From contig JAGOUP010000027.1 of NCBI GenBank assembly GCA_018061205.1, positions 1 through 7,750 on the forward strand: a DNA stretch of 7,750 nt. The letters run 5' to 3'. Below are positions 1 to 5,827 of the stretch, piece by piece (the stretch's first letter is position 1; every line of letters begins with the position of its first letter). A program made the translations under genes and the position numbers. Source of the stretch: Candidatus Levyibacteriota bacterium (GTDB lineage Bacteria > Patescibacteriota > Microgenomatia > Levybacterales > UBA12049). Under the pieces are notes generated by a model. The model worked only from the letters and a program-made list of their open reading frames with translations, did not search any database and was not told where the DNA came from.

Positions 1-426
1 GTGCACAATATTGAATTAACACCTGGTAAGGGTGGGCAAATGGCCAGAAGTGCAGGGACTGCAGCAACCATTCAAGCACAAGAAGGAAAACTTGTTCATT
101 TGAAACTTCCTTCTGGGGAAGTACGAAAAGTACCAAGTAATGGTATGGCAACCGTTGGACAATTGGGCAATGTTGACAAGAAAAATGAAAAAATAGGAAC
201 AGCTGGTCGAAATAGACACAAAGGTATCAGACCGACTGTTCGAGGAACAGCACAAAATCCTCGGTCTCATCCACACGGTGGAGGAGAAGCCAGAAGTGGG
301 GTTGGGCTCAAAAGTCCAAAAACATATGCAGGAAAAATTGCTGTTGGAAAAAGACGTAGACCAAATAAATATTCAGATAAATATATCGTAACAAAGAGAA
401 AAGGAAAGGGGAAAAAGAAAAGATAA
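1..426 (+). CDS. rplB: 50S ribosomal protein L2 (uL2), C-terminal part; gene truncated by window start
   Basis: L2 binds 23S rRNA near the peptidyl transferase centre and is needed for subunit joining. The visible 141 codons match the C-terminal half of the family, which is usually about 275 residues, so roughly 130 residues lie upstream. The first codon, GTG, is an internal valine (the family reads VHNIE/VHNVE here), not a start. Clear signatures are PGKGGQ and ARSAGT (residues 8-20 of the visible part), RPTVRGTAQNP (77-87) and the near-invariant HPHGGGE (90-96), which reaches toward the catalytic centre. After that the sequence reads EARSG and then SPKTYAGK, where most L2 proteins have EGR and a TPWG-like motif. 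The tail is very basic (ending KRKGKGKKKR), as usual for rRNA contact. The stop TAA shares one base with the start of rpsS. The identification is secure; the loop change is real in the translation. Confidence 0.98.
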   Translation: MHNIELTPGKGGQMARSAGTAATIQAQEGKLVHLKLPSGEVRKVPSNGMATVGQLGNVDKKNEKIGTAGRNRHKGIRPTVRGTAQNPRSHPHGGGEARSGVGLKSPKTYAGKIAVGKRRRPNKYSDKYIVTKRKGKGKKKR

Positions 427-710
427 TGAGTAGATCATCAAAAAAAGGGCCATATGTTGACCCAAAATTATTAAGAAAAGTGCTCGTGCAAAAAAATACT
501 GGTGATAAATCACCAATTAAAACATGGGCCAGAGCAAGTCAAATTCCACCTGAATTTGTTGGGCATACCTTTGGTGTACATAACGGGAGAATTTTTGTTC
601 CTGTGTATGTGCTTGAATCAATGGTTGGTCACAGACTCGGTGAATTCTCAGTAACCAGAACATTTAGATCACACGGACGTATCGTAGCACGAGAAATCAG
701 TAAGACATAA
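426..710 (+). CDS. rpsS: 30S ribosomal protein S19 (uS19)
   Basis: S19 sits in the head of the small subunit, pairs with S13 and lies near the A-site tRNA. The 94-residue product has the normal family length. Diagnostic stretches are RSSKKGPYVD (residues 3-12), IKTWARASQIPPEFVGHTFGVHNGR (31-55, described here in one run of family positions: IKTW, FVGHT, VHNGR) and VPVYV, MVGHRLGEF and TRTFRSHG (58-84). The start ATG overlaps the rplB stop as TAATG. Purine-rich sequence (AAGGAAAGGGG) lies about 14 bases upstream, too far to be a classical ribosome binding site, so initiation probably depends on ribosomes ending rplB. It precedes rplV in the usual S10 operon order. Confidence 0.98.
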   Translation: MSRSSKKGPYVDPKLLRKVLVQKNTGDKSPIKTWARASQIPPEFVGHTFGVHNGRIFVPVYVLESMVGHRLGEFSVTRTFRSHGRIVAREISKT

Positions 711-713
711 AAT

Positions 714-1058
714 ATGAATATTGTAGCAAGTACAAAATCAGCAAAAATTAGTCCAAGAAAAGTACGTTTAGTAGCGGATGTGATTCGTATGCAGTCCCCC
801 CTGCAAGCAGTCAATACATTACTCAATGTCAGACAGCGAGGAGCACAAGTATTGCTGAAAACCATCAAAGCAGCATTGGCGAATGCACAAAACAACAATA
901 AAGCAGATGCAGCAAACTTACAATTTAAAGAAATTCAGATTACTGAAGGGACAGCATTAAAGCGGTTTCATCCTTCATCCAGAGGACGAACCCATCCATA
1001 CAAGAAAAAGAGTAGTCATGTGAAAATTACATTAGAAGAGAAAGGAATAGCAAAATAA
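714..1058 (+). CDS. rplV: 50S ribosomal protein L22 (uL22)
   Basis: L22 binds all domains of 23S rRNA and its long beta-hairpin lines the peptide exit tunnel. The product is 114 residues, close to the family norm of about 110. Family features are KISPRKVRLVADVIR (residues 11-25), the helix with LANAQNNNK (55-63), and the hairpin region KRFHPSSRGRTHPYKKKSSHV (83-103, the SRGR turn at 89-92), followed by KITLEE. The start lies 3 bases after the rpsS stop with no recognisable Shine-Dalgarno site. Order and spacing fit the S10 operon. The hairpin is of normal length with no insertion. Confidence 0.97.
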   Translation: MNIVASTKSAKISPRKVRLVADVIRMQSPLQAVNTLLNVRQRGAQVLLKTIKAALANAQNNNKADAANLQFKEIQITEGTALKRFHPSSRGRTHPYKKKSSHVKITLEEKGIAK

Positions 1059-1059
1059 T

Positions 1060-1710
1060 ATGGGACAGAAAGTAAATGCACATTTGATTCGAGTAGGACC
1101 AGTATTTGGTTGGGAAAGCCGATGGTTTGGTGGAAAAACATACAAAGATACCCTGCTTTCAGATTTCAAAATCAGAAAAGCACTGATGGAAAAATTGCGC
1201 TTTGCAGGTGTGGCTCGAATAGAGATTGATAGATCTATCAATAGTTTAAAAATAATCGCATTTGTTTCAAAACCAGGTATGGTAATAGGTCGATCAGGTG
1301 CAGGACTCGATGAATTGAAAAAATATGTACAAACATTGATGTTGACTATTATTAAAGATAAAAAACAAATGCCAAAAACAGATATCGTTGTTGAGCCTAT
1401 CAAAGAACCAAATTTGGATGCATATTTAGTAGCCAAGAACGTATCTGATCAGCTGATCAAGCGACTTCCGGCAAAACGAGTACTTGGACAGGCATCTGAG
1501 CGAGTCATGGGAGCCGGTGCGAAAGGAGTTCGTATCATTTTATCAGGAAGAATTGGTGGAGCAGAAATTGGAAGACGAGAGAAAATCCAAAAAGGAACAG
1601 TACCATTGTCAACTATTAGAGCGAATATCAATTATGCATCAGCACCATCATTGACAAAAAAAGGATATATTGGTGTAAAAGTATGGATACACAAGGAGGA
1701 CGAGAAATAA
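1060..1710 (+). CDS. rpsC: 30S ribosomal protein S3 (uS3)
   Basis: S3 forms part of the mRNA entry channel in the small-subunit head and contributes to mRNA unwinding. The 216-residue product is a little shorter than E. coli S3 (233), lacking part of the C-terminal tail. It has the N-terminal GQKVN motif, a type II KH domain with the GxxG loop GRSG at residues 77-80 (in KPGMVIGRSGAGLDEL), and the C-terminal domain with GAKGVRIILSGRIGGAEIGR (153-172) and a basic WIHKE end. The usual proline after KVN is alanine, and the following positions read HLIRVG, a departure from the common PxxxRLG. The start is one base after rplV (TAATATG); a weak AAGGA lies 13 bases upstream. Identity is certain. Confidence 0.98.
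   Translation: MGQKVNAHLIRVGPVFGWESRWFGGKTYKDTLLSDFKIRKALMEKLRFAGVARIEIDRSINSLKIIAFVSKPGMVIGRSGAGLDELKKYVQTLMLTIIKDKKQMPKTDIVVEPIKEPNLDAYLVAKNVSDQLIKRLPAKRVLGQASERVMGAGAKGVRIILSGRIGGAEIGRREKIQKGTVPLSTIRANINYASAPSLTKKGYIGVKVWIHKEDEK
1693..1700 (+). promoter_or_regulatory. Shine-Dalgarno site of rplP
   Basis: AAGGAGGA ends 11 bases before the rplP ATG, inside the last codons of rpsC. It is among the strongest anti-16S matches in the window, although its spacing is on the long side. It supports independent initiation at rplP on top of coupling to rpsC. Confidence 0.7.
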
Positions 1711-1711
1711 T

Positions 1712-2119
1712 ATGTTATTACCAAGAAGAACAAAATATAGAAAACAAATGCGAGGCCGTATGAAAGGAAATGCAACCAGTGGGAATACCCTAGCATATGG
1801 AGAATTTGGACTAGGATCTGAGGATTTAGCATGGGTATCTGCTCGCCAAATTGAAGCAGCGAGACGAGCTATTACGCATCACACACAGAGAGGTGGTCGT
1901 CTTTGGATCAGAATTTTTCCAGATAAGCCAATTACGAAAAAACCGGCTGAAGTTCGAATGGGAAGTGGAAAAGGTGATGTGTTTGAATATGTTGCTATTG
2001 TAAAACCAGGACGAATTATGTTTGAAATTGGTGGCGTTACAAAAGAATTGGCTCATGCAGCACTCAGATTGGCAGCACATAAACTATCAGTAAAAACCAA
2101 AATTATAGAAAAACAATAA
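1712..2119 (+). CDS. rplP: 50S ribosomal protein L16 (uL16)
   Basis: L16 contacts the A-site tRNA and helps organise the peptidyl transferase region late in 50S assembly. The product is 135 residues, normal for the family. Signatures in order: MLLPRRTKYRKQMRGRMKGN (1-20), NTLAYGEFGL (25-34), ARQIEAARRAITHHTQRGG (44-62), WIRIFPDKPITKKPAEVRMGSGKG (65-88) and KPGRIMFEIGGV (98-109). The arginine at 82, before MGSGKG, is the position that is hydroxylated in E. coli L16. The start is one base beyond the rpsC stop in a TAATATG junction, with a strong AAGGAGGA 12 bases before it that supports this start. Confidence 0.98.
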   Translation: MLLPRRTKYRKQMRGRMKGNATSGNTLAYGEFGLGSEDLAWVSARQIEAARRAITHHTQRGGRLWIRIFPDKPITKKPAEVRMGSGKGDVFEYVAIVKPGRIMFEIGGVTKELAHAALRLAAHKLSVKTKIIEKQ

Positions 2120-2121
2120 GT

Positions 2122-2340
2122 ATGAAAAGTAAAGATATAAAACAACTAAATGGTAAAACAGGAGCAGAATTAACTGTCGATTTAAAAAAAGTCACAGATG
2201 AATTAACAGTTTTGTTGCTTGACAACGCACAAGGAAAGTTGAAGAATACAAGCTCGCTGAGAAGTAAGCGAAAAGATATCGCTATTATCAAAACAAAAAT
2301 AACACAGCAAGTATTTGCTGCAAAGGAGCAAACAGTATGA
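2122..2340 (+). CDS. rpmC: 50S ribosomal protein L29 (uL29)
   Basis: L29 is a small helical-hairpin protein at the tunnel exit, near the docking site of trigger factor and SRP. The 72-residue product is of normal size. The second helix has the family pattern LLLDNAQGKLKNTSSLRSKRKDIAIIKT: the common form is LRFQ-A-GQL-N--IR-VRR-IARI-T, matched at residues 31-58 with a less aromatic first part. The start is 2 bases after rplP with no Shine-Dalgarno site. The stop is TGA, overlapping the rpsQ start as ATGA, and this TGA falls at the usual end of the family, showing that UGA terminates here. Confidence 0.95.
   Translation: MKSKDIKQLNGKTGAELTVDLKKVTDELTVLLLDNAQGKLKNTSSLRSKRKDIAIIKTKITQQVFAAKEQTV
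2322..2328 (+). promoter_or_regulatory. Shine-Dalgarno site of rpsQ
   Basis: AAAGGAG sits 8 bases before the rpsQ ATG and inside the end of rpmC. Spacing and sequence are near optimal and fix this ATG as the start. Confidence 0.75.
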
Positions 2341-2582
2341 AAACATTTACCGGAATAGTCACATCAATAAAAATGAAGGATACCGTGGTTGTGGAAGTTA
2401 CTCGACGGACACCACACCCGTTATATAAAAAGTTGCTAAAGAGAAGTTCAAAGTTCAAAGTAGCAGCAAAGGATCATACACTCGCAGTTGGAAATATGGT
2501 AACCATTGGAGAAACACGACCAATTGCAAAACAAGTACATTTTAAAATTGTAGAAACAAAAGTAAAGGAGCATAAAAAATGA
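2337..2582 (+). CDS. rpsQ: 30S ribosomal protein S17 (uS17)
   Basis: S17 is a primary 16S rRNA binder with an OB fold that helps start assembly of the 5' domain. It has 81 residues, as expected. Motifs are GIVTSIKMKDTVVVEV (6-21), HPLYKKLLKRSSKFKV (27-42) and the family end IGETRPIAK (57-65). It overlaps rpmC by four bases (ATGA). AAAGGAG at 2322-2328, 8 bases before the ATG, is a good ribosome binding site. The gene ends in TGA that overlaps the rplN start. Bases 2444-2460 form a 7-base tandem repeat (AAGTTCA twice plus AAG) encoding SSKFK, a position that is basic in all homologues. Confidence 0.97.
   Translation: MKTFTGIVTSIKMKDTVVVEVTRRTPHPLYKKLLKRSSKFKVAAKDHTLAVGNMVTIGETRPIAKQVHFKIVETKVKEHKK
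2564..2570 (+). promoter_or_regulatory. Shine-Dalgarno site of rplN
   Basis: AAAGGAG is placed 8 bases before the rplN ATG, within the rpsQ 3' end. It is the same arrangement as at rpsQ: an ATGA overlap combined with a good binding site. Confidence 0.75.
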
Positions 2583-2953
2583 TTCAACATAGAACAATGA
2601 TGCGAGCTGCTGATAACTCAGGAGCAAAAAAATTACAAGTTATCCATATTTTTGGTGGATCAAAAAGACGCCATGGTGGTATTGGAGATGTTATCAATTG
2701 TGTTGTGAAAGATGCTGTTCCAACAGGAACTGTTAAAACCAGTGAAATAGTCAAAGCTGTGGTTGTTCGAACAGTAAAAGAAAAGAAGCGAAAAGATGGA
2801 TCGTATATTCGATTTTCTGATAATGCAGCAGTGGTTATTGACAATCCAAAAGACAAAAATCCACGAGGGACACGTATTTTTGGACCAATTGCTCGAGAAA
2901 TCAAAGATTTAGGATTTGCAAAAATTGCCAGTATGGCAGTGGAGGTTATATAA
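2579..2953 (+). CDS. rplN: 50S ribosomal protein L14 (uL14)
   Basis: L14 lies at the subunit interface, forms bridges to 16S rRNA and is the docking site of the silencing factor RsfS. The product has 124 residues, against 122 in E. coli. Diagnostic parts are ADNSGAKKLQVI (11-22), GDVI (36-39), VVVRTVKEKKRKDGSYIRFSDNAAVVID (61-88, core RTKK-RxDGS-IRFD-NA-VL) and the conserved PRGTRIFGPIARE (95-107). It overlaps the rpsQ stop by four bases (ATGA) and has AAAGGAG at 2564-2570, 8 bases ahead. It is the first gene of the classical spc operon; here no gap or promoter separates it from the S10 genes. Confidence 0.98.
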   Translation: MIQHRTMMRAADNSGAKKLQVIHIFGGSKRRHGGIGDVINCVVKDAVPTGTVKTSEIVKAVVVRTVKEKKRKDGSYIRFSDNAAVVIDNPKDKNPRGTRIFGPIAREIKDLGFAKIASMAVEVI

Positions 2954-2956
2954 ACT

Positions 2957-3262
2957 ATGAAATTAAAAAAAGGTGATACAGTCAAAGTAGTAGCAGGAAA
3001 AGACAAAGGGAAGACCGGTGGTGTTGAAGCTGTGTTTTCAAAAGAAAACAAAGTGTTAGTCACTGGTGTGAATCAGTATAAACGACATACCAAAGCCAGA
3101 CGCGATGGAGAAAAATCAGAAATCAAAATTATCACCAAGCCATTGCCTGTTGCAGCAGTGATGTTTGTGTGTCCAAAATGCAAACAATCAGCACGAATCG
3201 GCTATAGTGTCCAAGGCAGCGAAAAAGTACGGATTTGTAAGAAATGCGAGGAGGCTGTATAA
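2957..3262 (+). CDS. rplX: 50S ribosomal protein L24 (uL24), zinc-ribbon form
   Basis: L24 starts 50S assembly by binding the 5' end of 23S rRNA and sits at the tunnel exit. The 101-residue product starts with a KOW motif, KKGDTVKVVAGKDKGKTGGV (residues 4-23), continues with the typical NQYKRHTK (39-46), and ends in a four-cysteine zinc ribbon: C72-x2-C75 (CPKC) and C94-x2-C97 (CKKC), around ARIGYS and KVRIC. Many bacterial L24 proteins have this ribbon; E. coli has lost it. The start lies 3 bases after rplN, with GGAGG at 2941-2945 about 11 bases upstream. The TAA stop shares a base with the rplE start. Confidence 0.97.
   Translation: MKLKKGDTVKVVAGKDKGKTGGVEAVFSKENKVLVTGVNQYKRHTKARRDGEKSEIKIITKPLPVAAVMFVCPKCKQSARIGYSVQGSEKVRICKKCEEAV
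3248..3254 (+). promoter_or_regulatory. Shine-Dalgarno site that decides the rplE start
   Basis: GAGGAGG ends 7 bases before the ATG at 3262. The in-frame ATG at 3244 lies upstream of this site and has no comparable site of its own, so the site selects 3262 (or the adjacent 3265). Confidence 0.8.
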
Positions 3263-3810
3263 TGATGAACCTACAACAACGATATACGAGTGAAATACGC
3301 GGAGAATTGCAAAAGAAGCTGAAAAAGAGCAATCCGATTGCAGTACCGACCATTTCAAAAATTATTGTGAATATGGGGGTCAATGGTGCATTAGTTGACA
3401 AGAAAAACATGACCAATGCATTGTCTATCTTGACACAAATTACTGGCCAAAAGCCACGAGTTGCAAAAGCCAAGAAAGCTATTGCAGCATTCAAGCTCAG
3501 ACAAGGAGATGCCATTGGTGCAGTCGTGACGCTACGGGGAGCTCGAATGTATGACTTTTTTGAAAAGTTAGTAACGATCGTTTTCCCTCGTATTAGAGAT
3601 TTTCGAGGAGTGAGTAAAAAAGCATTTGATGGAAGAGGAAATTATACGCTTGGATTTACTGAGCATATTGTTTTCCCTGAAATTGATCCGGGTAAAGTTG
3701 ATAAGATATATGGACTAGAAGTATGTATTGTCACAACGGCAAAAAGTGATGCTGATGGCGCAGCGCTTTTTGAAGCACTTGGTGTCCCATTTGAAAAGGA
3801 GAGTAAATAA
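3262..3810 (+). CDS. rplE: 50S ribosomal protein L5 (uL5)
   Basis: L5 binds 5S rRNA in the central protuberance and contacts the P-site tRNA. From this start the product is 182 residues, the usual length (about 180). Features are KIIVNMGV (33-40), TGQKPRVAKAKKAIAAFKLR (61-80), then GDAIGAVVTLRG, FPRIRDFRGVS (108-118), GNYTLGFTEHIVFPEI (126-141) and a closing LGVPF. The open frame extends six codons upstream to an ATG at 3244, but that would overlap rplX and lie ahead of the strong GAGGAGG site, so 3262 (TAATG overlap with rplX) is preferred. The next codon is also ATG (3265) and cannot be ruled out. Confidence 0.97.
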   Translation: MMNLQQRYTSEIRGELQKKLKKSNPIAVPTISKIIVNMGVNGALVDKKNMTNALSILTQITGQKPRVAKAKKAIAAFKLRQGDAIGAVVTLRGARMYDFFEKLVTIVFPRIRDFRGVSKKAFDGRGNYTLGFTEHIVFPEIDPGKVDKIYGLEVCIVTTAKSDADGAALFEALGVPFEKESK

Positions 3811-3813
3811 GCT

Positions 3814-3999
3814 ATGGCAAAAAAATCTGATGTCGTAAAGTTTGAAAGAAAGCAAAAATTTGCAGTTCGCGCTGTGAATAGATGTAGTATTTGTGGAAGA
3901 GCCAGGGCATATATCAGACGATTTGGGGTTTGCCGAATTTGTTTCAGAGAATTAGCATCAAAAGGACAATTACCAGGAGTATTAAAAGCCAGTTGGTAA
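3814..3999 (+). CDS. rpsN: 30S ribosomal protein S14 (uS14), short zinc-binding type
   Basis: S14 is in the small-subunit head next to S3 and S10. The 61-residue product is the short zinc (C+, type Z) form, not the ~100-residue cysteine-free form of E. coli. The zinc ligands are C24-x2-C27 (CSIC) and C40-x2-C43 (CRIC), with the family pattern NRCSICGRARAYIRRFGVCR and the end LPGVLKASW. The start lies 3 bases after rplE, with AAAAGGAGA about 12 bases ahead. The start codon is followed by AKKS, as in homologues. Confidence 0.98.
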   Translation: MAKKSDVVKFERKQKFAVRAVNRCSICGRARAYIRRFGVCRICFRELASKGQLPGVLKASW

Positions 4000-4011
4000 A
4001 AGAAATTTATT

Positions 4012-4404
4012 ATGAATTATCAAGTAGCAGATACCATTATCAGAATTAAAAATGCAGCAGCTGCAAAAAGACGAAAAACCTTTTTGCCATATTCTCGCAT
4101 GAATAAAGCAATTGCCACCATTTTGGTAAAAGAGCAATTTTTGTCAGGTTTGACAGAAGAAGAGCAAGATGGAAGAAAAGTATTGGTTGCAGCAATTGCC
4201 TATAACAAGCGTGTGCCTATGATGACCGATGTGAGTATTGTGTCCAAGCCGTCACTTCGGGTGTACACTAAAGCGAAGAATTTAGCAAAGCGGGCACGAA
4301 ATGGTGCAGGAGTGACTGTTGTTTCCACCAGTCAAGGTATTATGACAGAAGAACAAGCAGCAAAAAAAGAAATTGGGGGAGAAATGTTATTTAGAATTTG
4401 GTAA
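4012..4404 (+). CDS. rpsH: 30S ribosomal protein S8 (uS8)
   Basis: S8 is a primary binder of helix 21 of 16S rRNA and in E. coli represses the spc operon by binding its mRNA. The product has 130 residues, the normal length. The N-terminal domain shows VADTIIRIKNA (5-15, family form ADMLTRIRNA). The C-terminal RNA-binding part has RVYTKAKNL (83-91), then GAGVTVVSTSQGIMTEEQA (98-116; the VSTS-G-M core is a hallmark) and GGEMLFRIW at the end. The 12-base gap after rpsN is the largest in the window, and no Shine-Dalgarno site is visible before this start. Confidence 0.97.
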   Translation: MNYQVADTIIRIKNAAAAKRRKTFLPYSRMNKAIATILVKEQFLSGLTEEEQDGRKVLVAAIAYNKRVPMMTDVSIVSKPSLRVYTKAKNLAKRARNGAGVTVVSTSQGIMTEEQAAKKEIGGEMLFRIW

Positions 4405-4410
4405 AAATAT

Positions 4411-4959
4411 ATGTCAAAAATAGGAAAACAACCAATTGCAATTATTCCGGGAGCTACTATAACGATTGCTGATCGCAATATTACTGTGGCAGGGCCAAAA
4501 ACAACCATGCATTTAACACTGCTTCCTGGTATTGTAGTTTCGCAAAATGATGGGTTTATCGTTGTTTCTCAAAAAAATACCGATGGAAATACGAGTGCAG
4601 CATTTGGATTAACGAGAAGTCTTTTGGCAAATATGGTACAGGGCGTAACCACGGGATTTGAAAAAAAGTTGGAAATGAGTGGTGTTGGATATAGAGCTGC
4701 AGGGAGTGGTGCAGATTTGACATTGTCTGTAGGATTTTCTCATCCAGTCAAATTTAAAGCACCAGAAGGTATTAGTTTTGCAGTGGCAGACAATGTGATT
4801 ACTGTTTCTGGAGCTGATAAAATGATGGTTGGTGATATTGCAGCAAAAATTAGAGCAACAAGACCACCTGAACCATATAAAGGAAAAGGCATCAAATATA
4901 TGGGTGAAAAAGTCAGACGAAAAGTCGGAAAGGCAGCAAAAGCTGTCGGAGGAAAATAA
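4411..4959 (+). CDS. rplF: 50S ribosomal protein L6 (uL6)
   Basis: L6 binds 23S rRNA near the sarcin-ricin loop and the factor-binding site. The 182-residue product has the normal length and the two repeated L6 domains. Marks are MSKIGKQPIAIIPG (1-14), GLTRSLLANMVQGVTTGFEKKLEMSGVGYRA (66-96 region), LSVGFSHPV (105-113), and the diagnostic RPPEPYKGKGIKY (151-163) followed by a basic tail. The start is 6 bases after rpsH in an AT-rich context with no Shine-Dalgarno site. Only one base separates it from rplR. Confidence 0.98.
   Translation: MSKIGKQPIAIIPGATITIADRNITVAGPKTTMHLTLLPGIVVSQNDGFIVVSQKNTDGNTSAAFGLTRSLLANMVQGVTTGFEKKLEMSGVGYRAAGSGADLTLSVGFSHPVKFKAPEGISFAVADNVITVSGADKMMVGDIAAKIRATRPPEPYKGKGIKYMGEKVRRKVGKAAKAVGGK
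4948..4953 (+). promoter_or_regulatory. Shine-Dalgarno site that decides the rplR start
   Basis: GGAGGA ends 7 bases before the ATG at 4961. It confirms that rplR starts there and not at the far upstream in-frame ATG at 4829, which lies inside rplF. Confidence 0.8.
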
Positions 4960-4960
4960 T

Positions 4961-5314
4961 ATGGTAAATACAAAAACATTGAGATCAAATAAAAGAAAAA
5001 TAAGAACACGGAGTAAAATACAAGGAACGCAGATAAAGCCAAGAATGTCTGTGTATCGATCAAACGCAACTATGTATGTGCAGTTGATTGATGATGCTGC
5101 AGGAAAGACAATACTGGGATTTTCTGAAAAACATCTTGCAAAACATGATAAAATGCCAAAGACAGAAAAAGCAAAAGCATTGGGTTTGTTGACTGCTCAG
5201 AAAGCTCTGGAGAAAAAAATCACCACTGTTGTGTTTGATCGGGGATCATATGCATTTCACGGAAGAGTCAAAGCAGTAGCAGAGGGCGCACGAGAAGGAG
5301 GATTACAATTCTAA
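4961..5314 (+). CDS. rplR: 50S ribosomal protein L18 (uL18)
   Basis: L18 binds 5S rRNA together with L5 in the central protuberance. From the ATG at 4961 the product is 117 residues, the usual length. The basic N-terminus (KRKIRTRSKI, 11-20) is followed by PRMSVYRSNATMYVQLIDD (27-45) and the conserved end VFDRGSYAFHGRVKAVAEGAREGGLQF (91-117, with FDRG, YHGRVKA-like and REGGL motifs). The frame is open further upstream to 4829, but those 44 extra codons lie within rplF and encode nothing like the family. The junction with rplF is TAATATG. Confidence 0.97.
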   Translation: MVNTKTLRSNKRKIRTRSKIQGTQIKPRMSVYRSNATMYVQLIDDAAGKTILGFSEKHLAKHDKMPKTEKAKALGLLTAQKALEKKITTVVFDRGSYAFHGRVKAVAEGAREGGLQF

Positions 5315-5315
5315 T

Positions 5316-5825
5316 ATGAGTAATTATAATACTGGTGGACCAAGAGGGATGGAGCGAGCACCGAGTGAATTTGAAGAAAAAATCATTCAGGTACATCGTG
5401 TATCTAAAAAAACAAAGGGAGGAAATAAAATTGGATTTTCCGTACTTGTTGTTGTTGGAGACAAAAAAGGCCGAGTAGGAGTCGGGTTAGGAAAAGCACC
5501 TGATGTTGCCTCAGCAATTCGAAAAGGTGTAAATGTTGCGAAAAAACATCTGATCACTGTGCCAATTGTCAAAGGGACTATTCCGCTTGGTATTTACTTA
5601 AAGCTTGGTGCTGCAAAAGTACTCTTGAAGCCAGCTCCTGTTGGAAGTGGTGTTATTGCAGGTGGCGCAGTGCGCCATGTAGTAGATGCAGCAGGTATTC
5701 ACAATATTTCATCAAAAGTATTAGGAACCAAAAATCAGGCATCGAACGTGTATGCAACCATGGAAGCATTGAAGCAACTAACCATCCGAAATCAGAAAGC
5801 AGCATTGTTTATAAAGACAAAATAA
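5316..5825 (+). CDS. rpsE: 30S ribosomal protein S5 (uS5)
   Basis: S5 lies in the small-subunit body near the mRNA entry and the decoding region and affects fidelity. The product is 169 residues, normal for the family. The N-terminal dsRNA-binding-like domain has VHRVSKKTKGGNK (26-38; the VSK loop is where spectinomycin resistance changes are known and looks wild type), FSVLVVVGDKKGRVGVGLGKA and AIRKG. The C-terminal domain has AAKVLLKPAPVGSGVIAGGAVR (99-120) and GIHNISSKVLGTKN (127-140). The usual histidine in GTIPH is leucine here (GTIPL, 87-91). AAGGAGG at 5295-5301 lies 14 bases before the ATG. The next gene is rplO; no rpmD follows. Confidence 0.98.
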   Translation: MSNYNTGGPRGMERAPSEFEEKIIQVHRVSKKTKGGNKIGFSVLVVVGDKKGRVGVGLGKAPDVASAIRKGVNVAKKHLITVPIVKGTIPLGIYLKLGAAKVLLKPAPVGSGVIAGGAVRHVVDAAGIHNISSKVLGTKNQASNVYATMEALKQLTIRNQKAALFIKTK

Positions 5826-5827
5826 TT

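Noticed and set aside
1..3. GTG at base 1 as a start codon for a 141-residue gene
   Set aside because: The family has an internal VHN at this point and half of L2 would be missing. The gene is simply cut by the window edge.
1032..1436. Minus-strand open frame of 134 codons opposite rpsC
   Set aside because: It is antisense to conserved rpsC codons and its hydrophobic runs come from the reverse complement of A-rich lysine codons, so it is not a credible membrane protein.
2444..2460. Tandem repeat AAGTTCA x2 plus AAG inside rpsQ
   Set aside because: It is short, in coding sequence, and encodes the expected basic-aromatic segment. No sign of slippage or function.
2584..3063. Minus-strand open frame of 159 codons opposite rplN and rplX
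   Set aside because: It is a shadow of two well-conserved genes, with no recognisable domain, ribosome binding site or gene order support.
3244..3261. Upstream ATG as an alternative start for rplE
   Set aside because: It lies before the strong GAGGAGG site, would enlarge the overlap with rplX, and the six added residues do not match the family.
3225..3295. Possible S8 autoregulatory mRNA site at the rplX-rplE junction, as in E. coli
   Set aside because: I could not fold a helix-21-like structure with confidence by eye. Only weak short pairings are visible.
4829..4960. 44-codon N-terminal extension of rplR
   Set aside because: It lies within rplF in another frame and resembles no L18 sequence. 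The Shine-Dalgarno site at 4948-4953 fixes the start at 4961.
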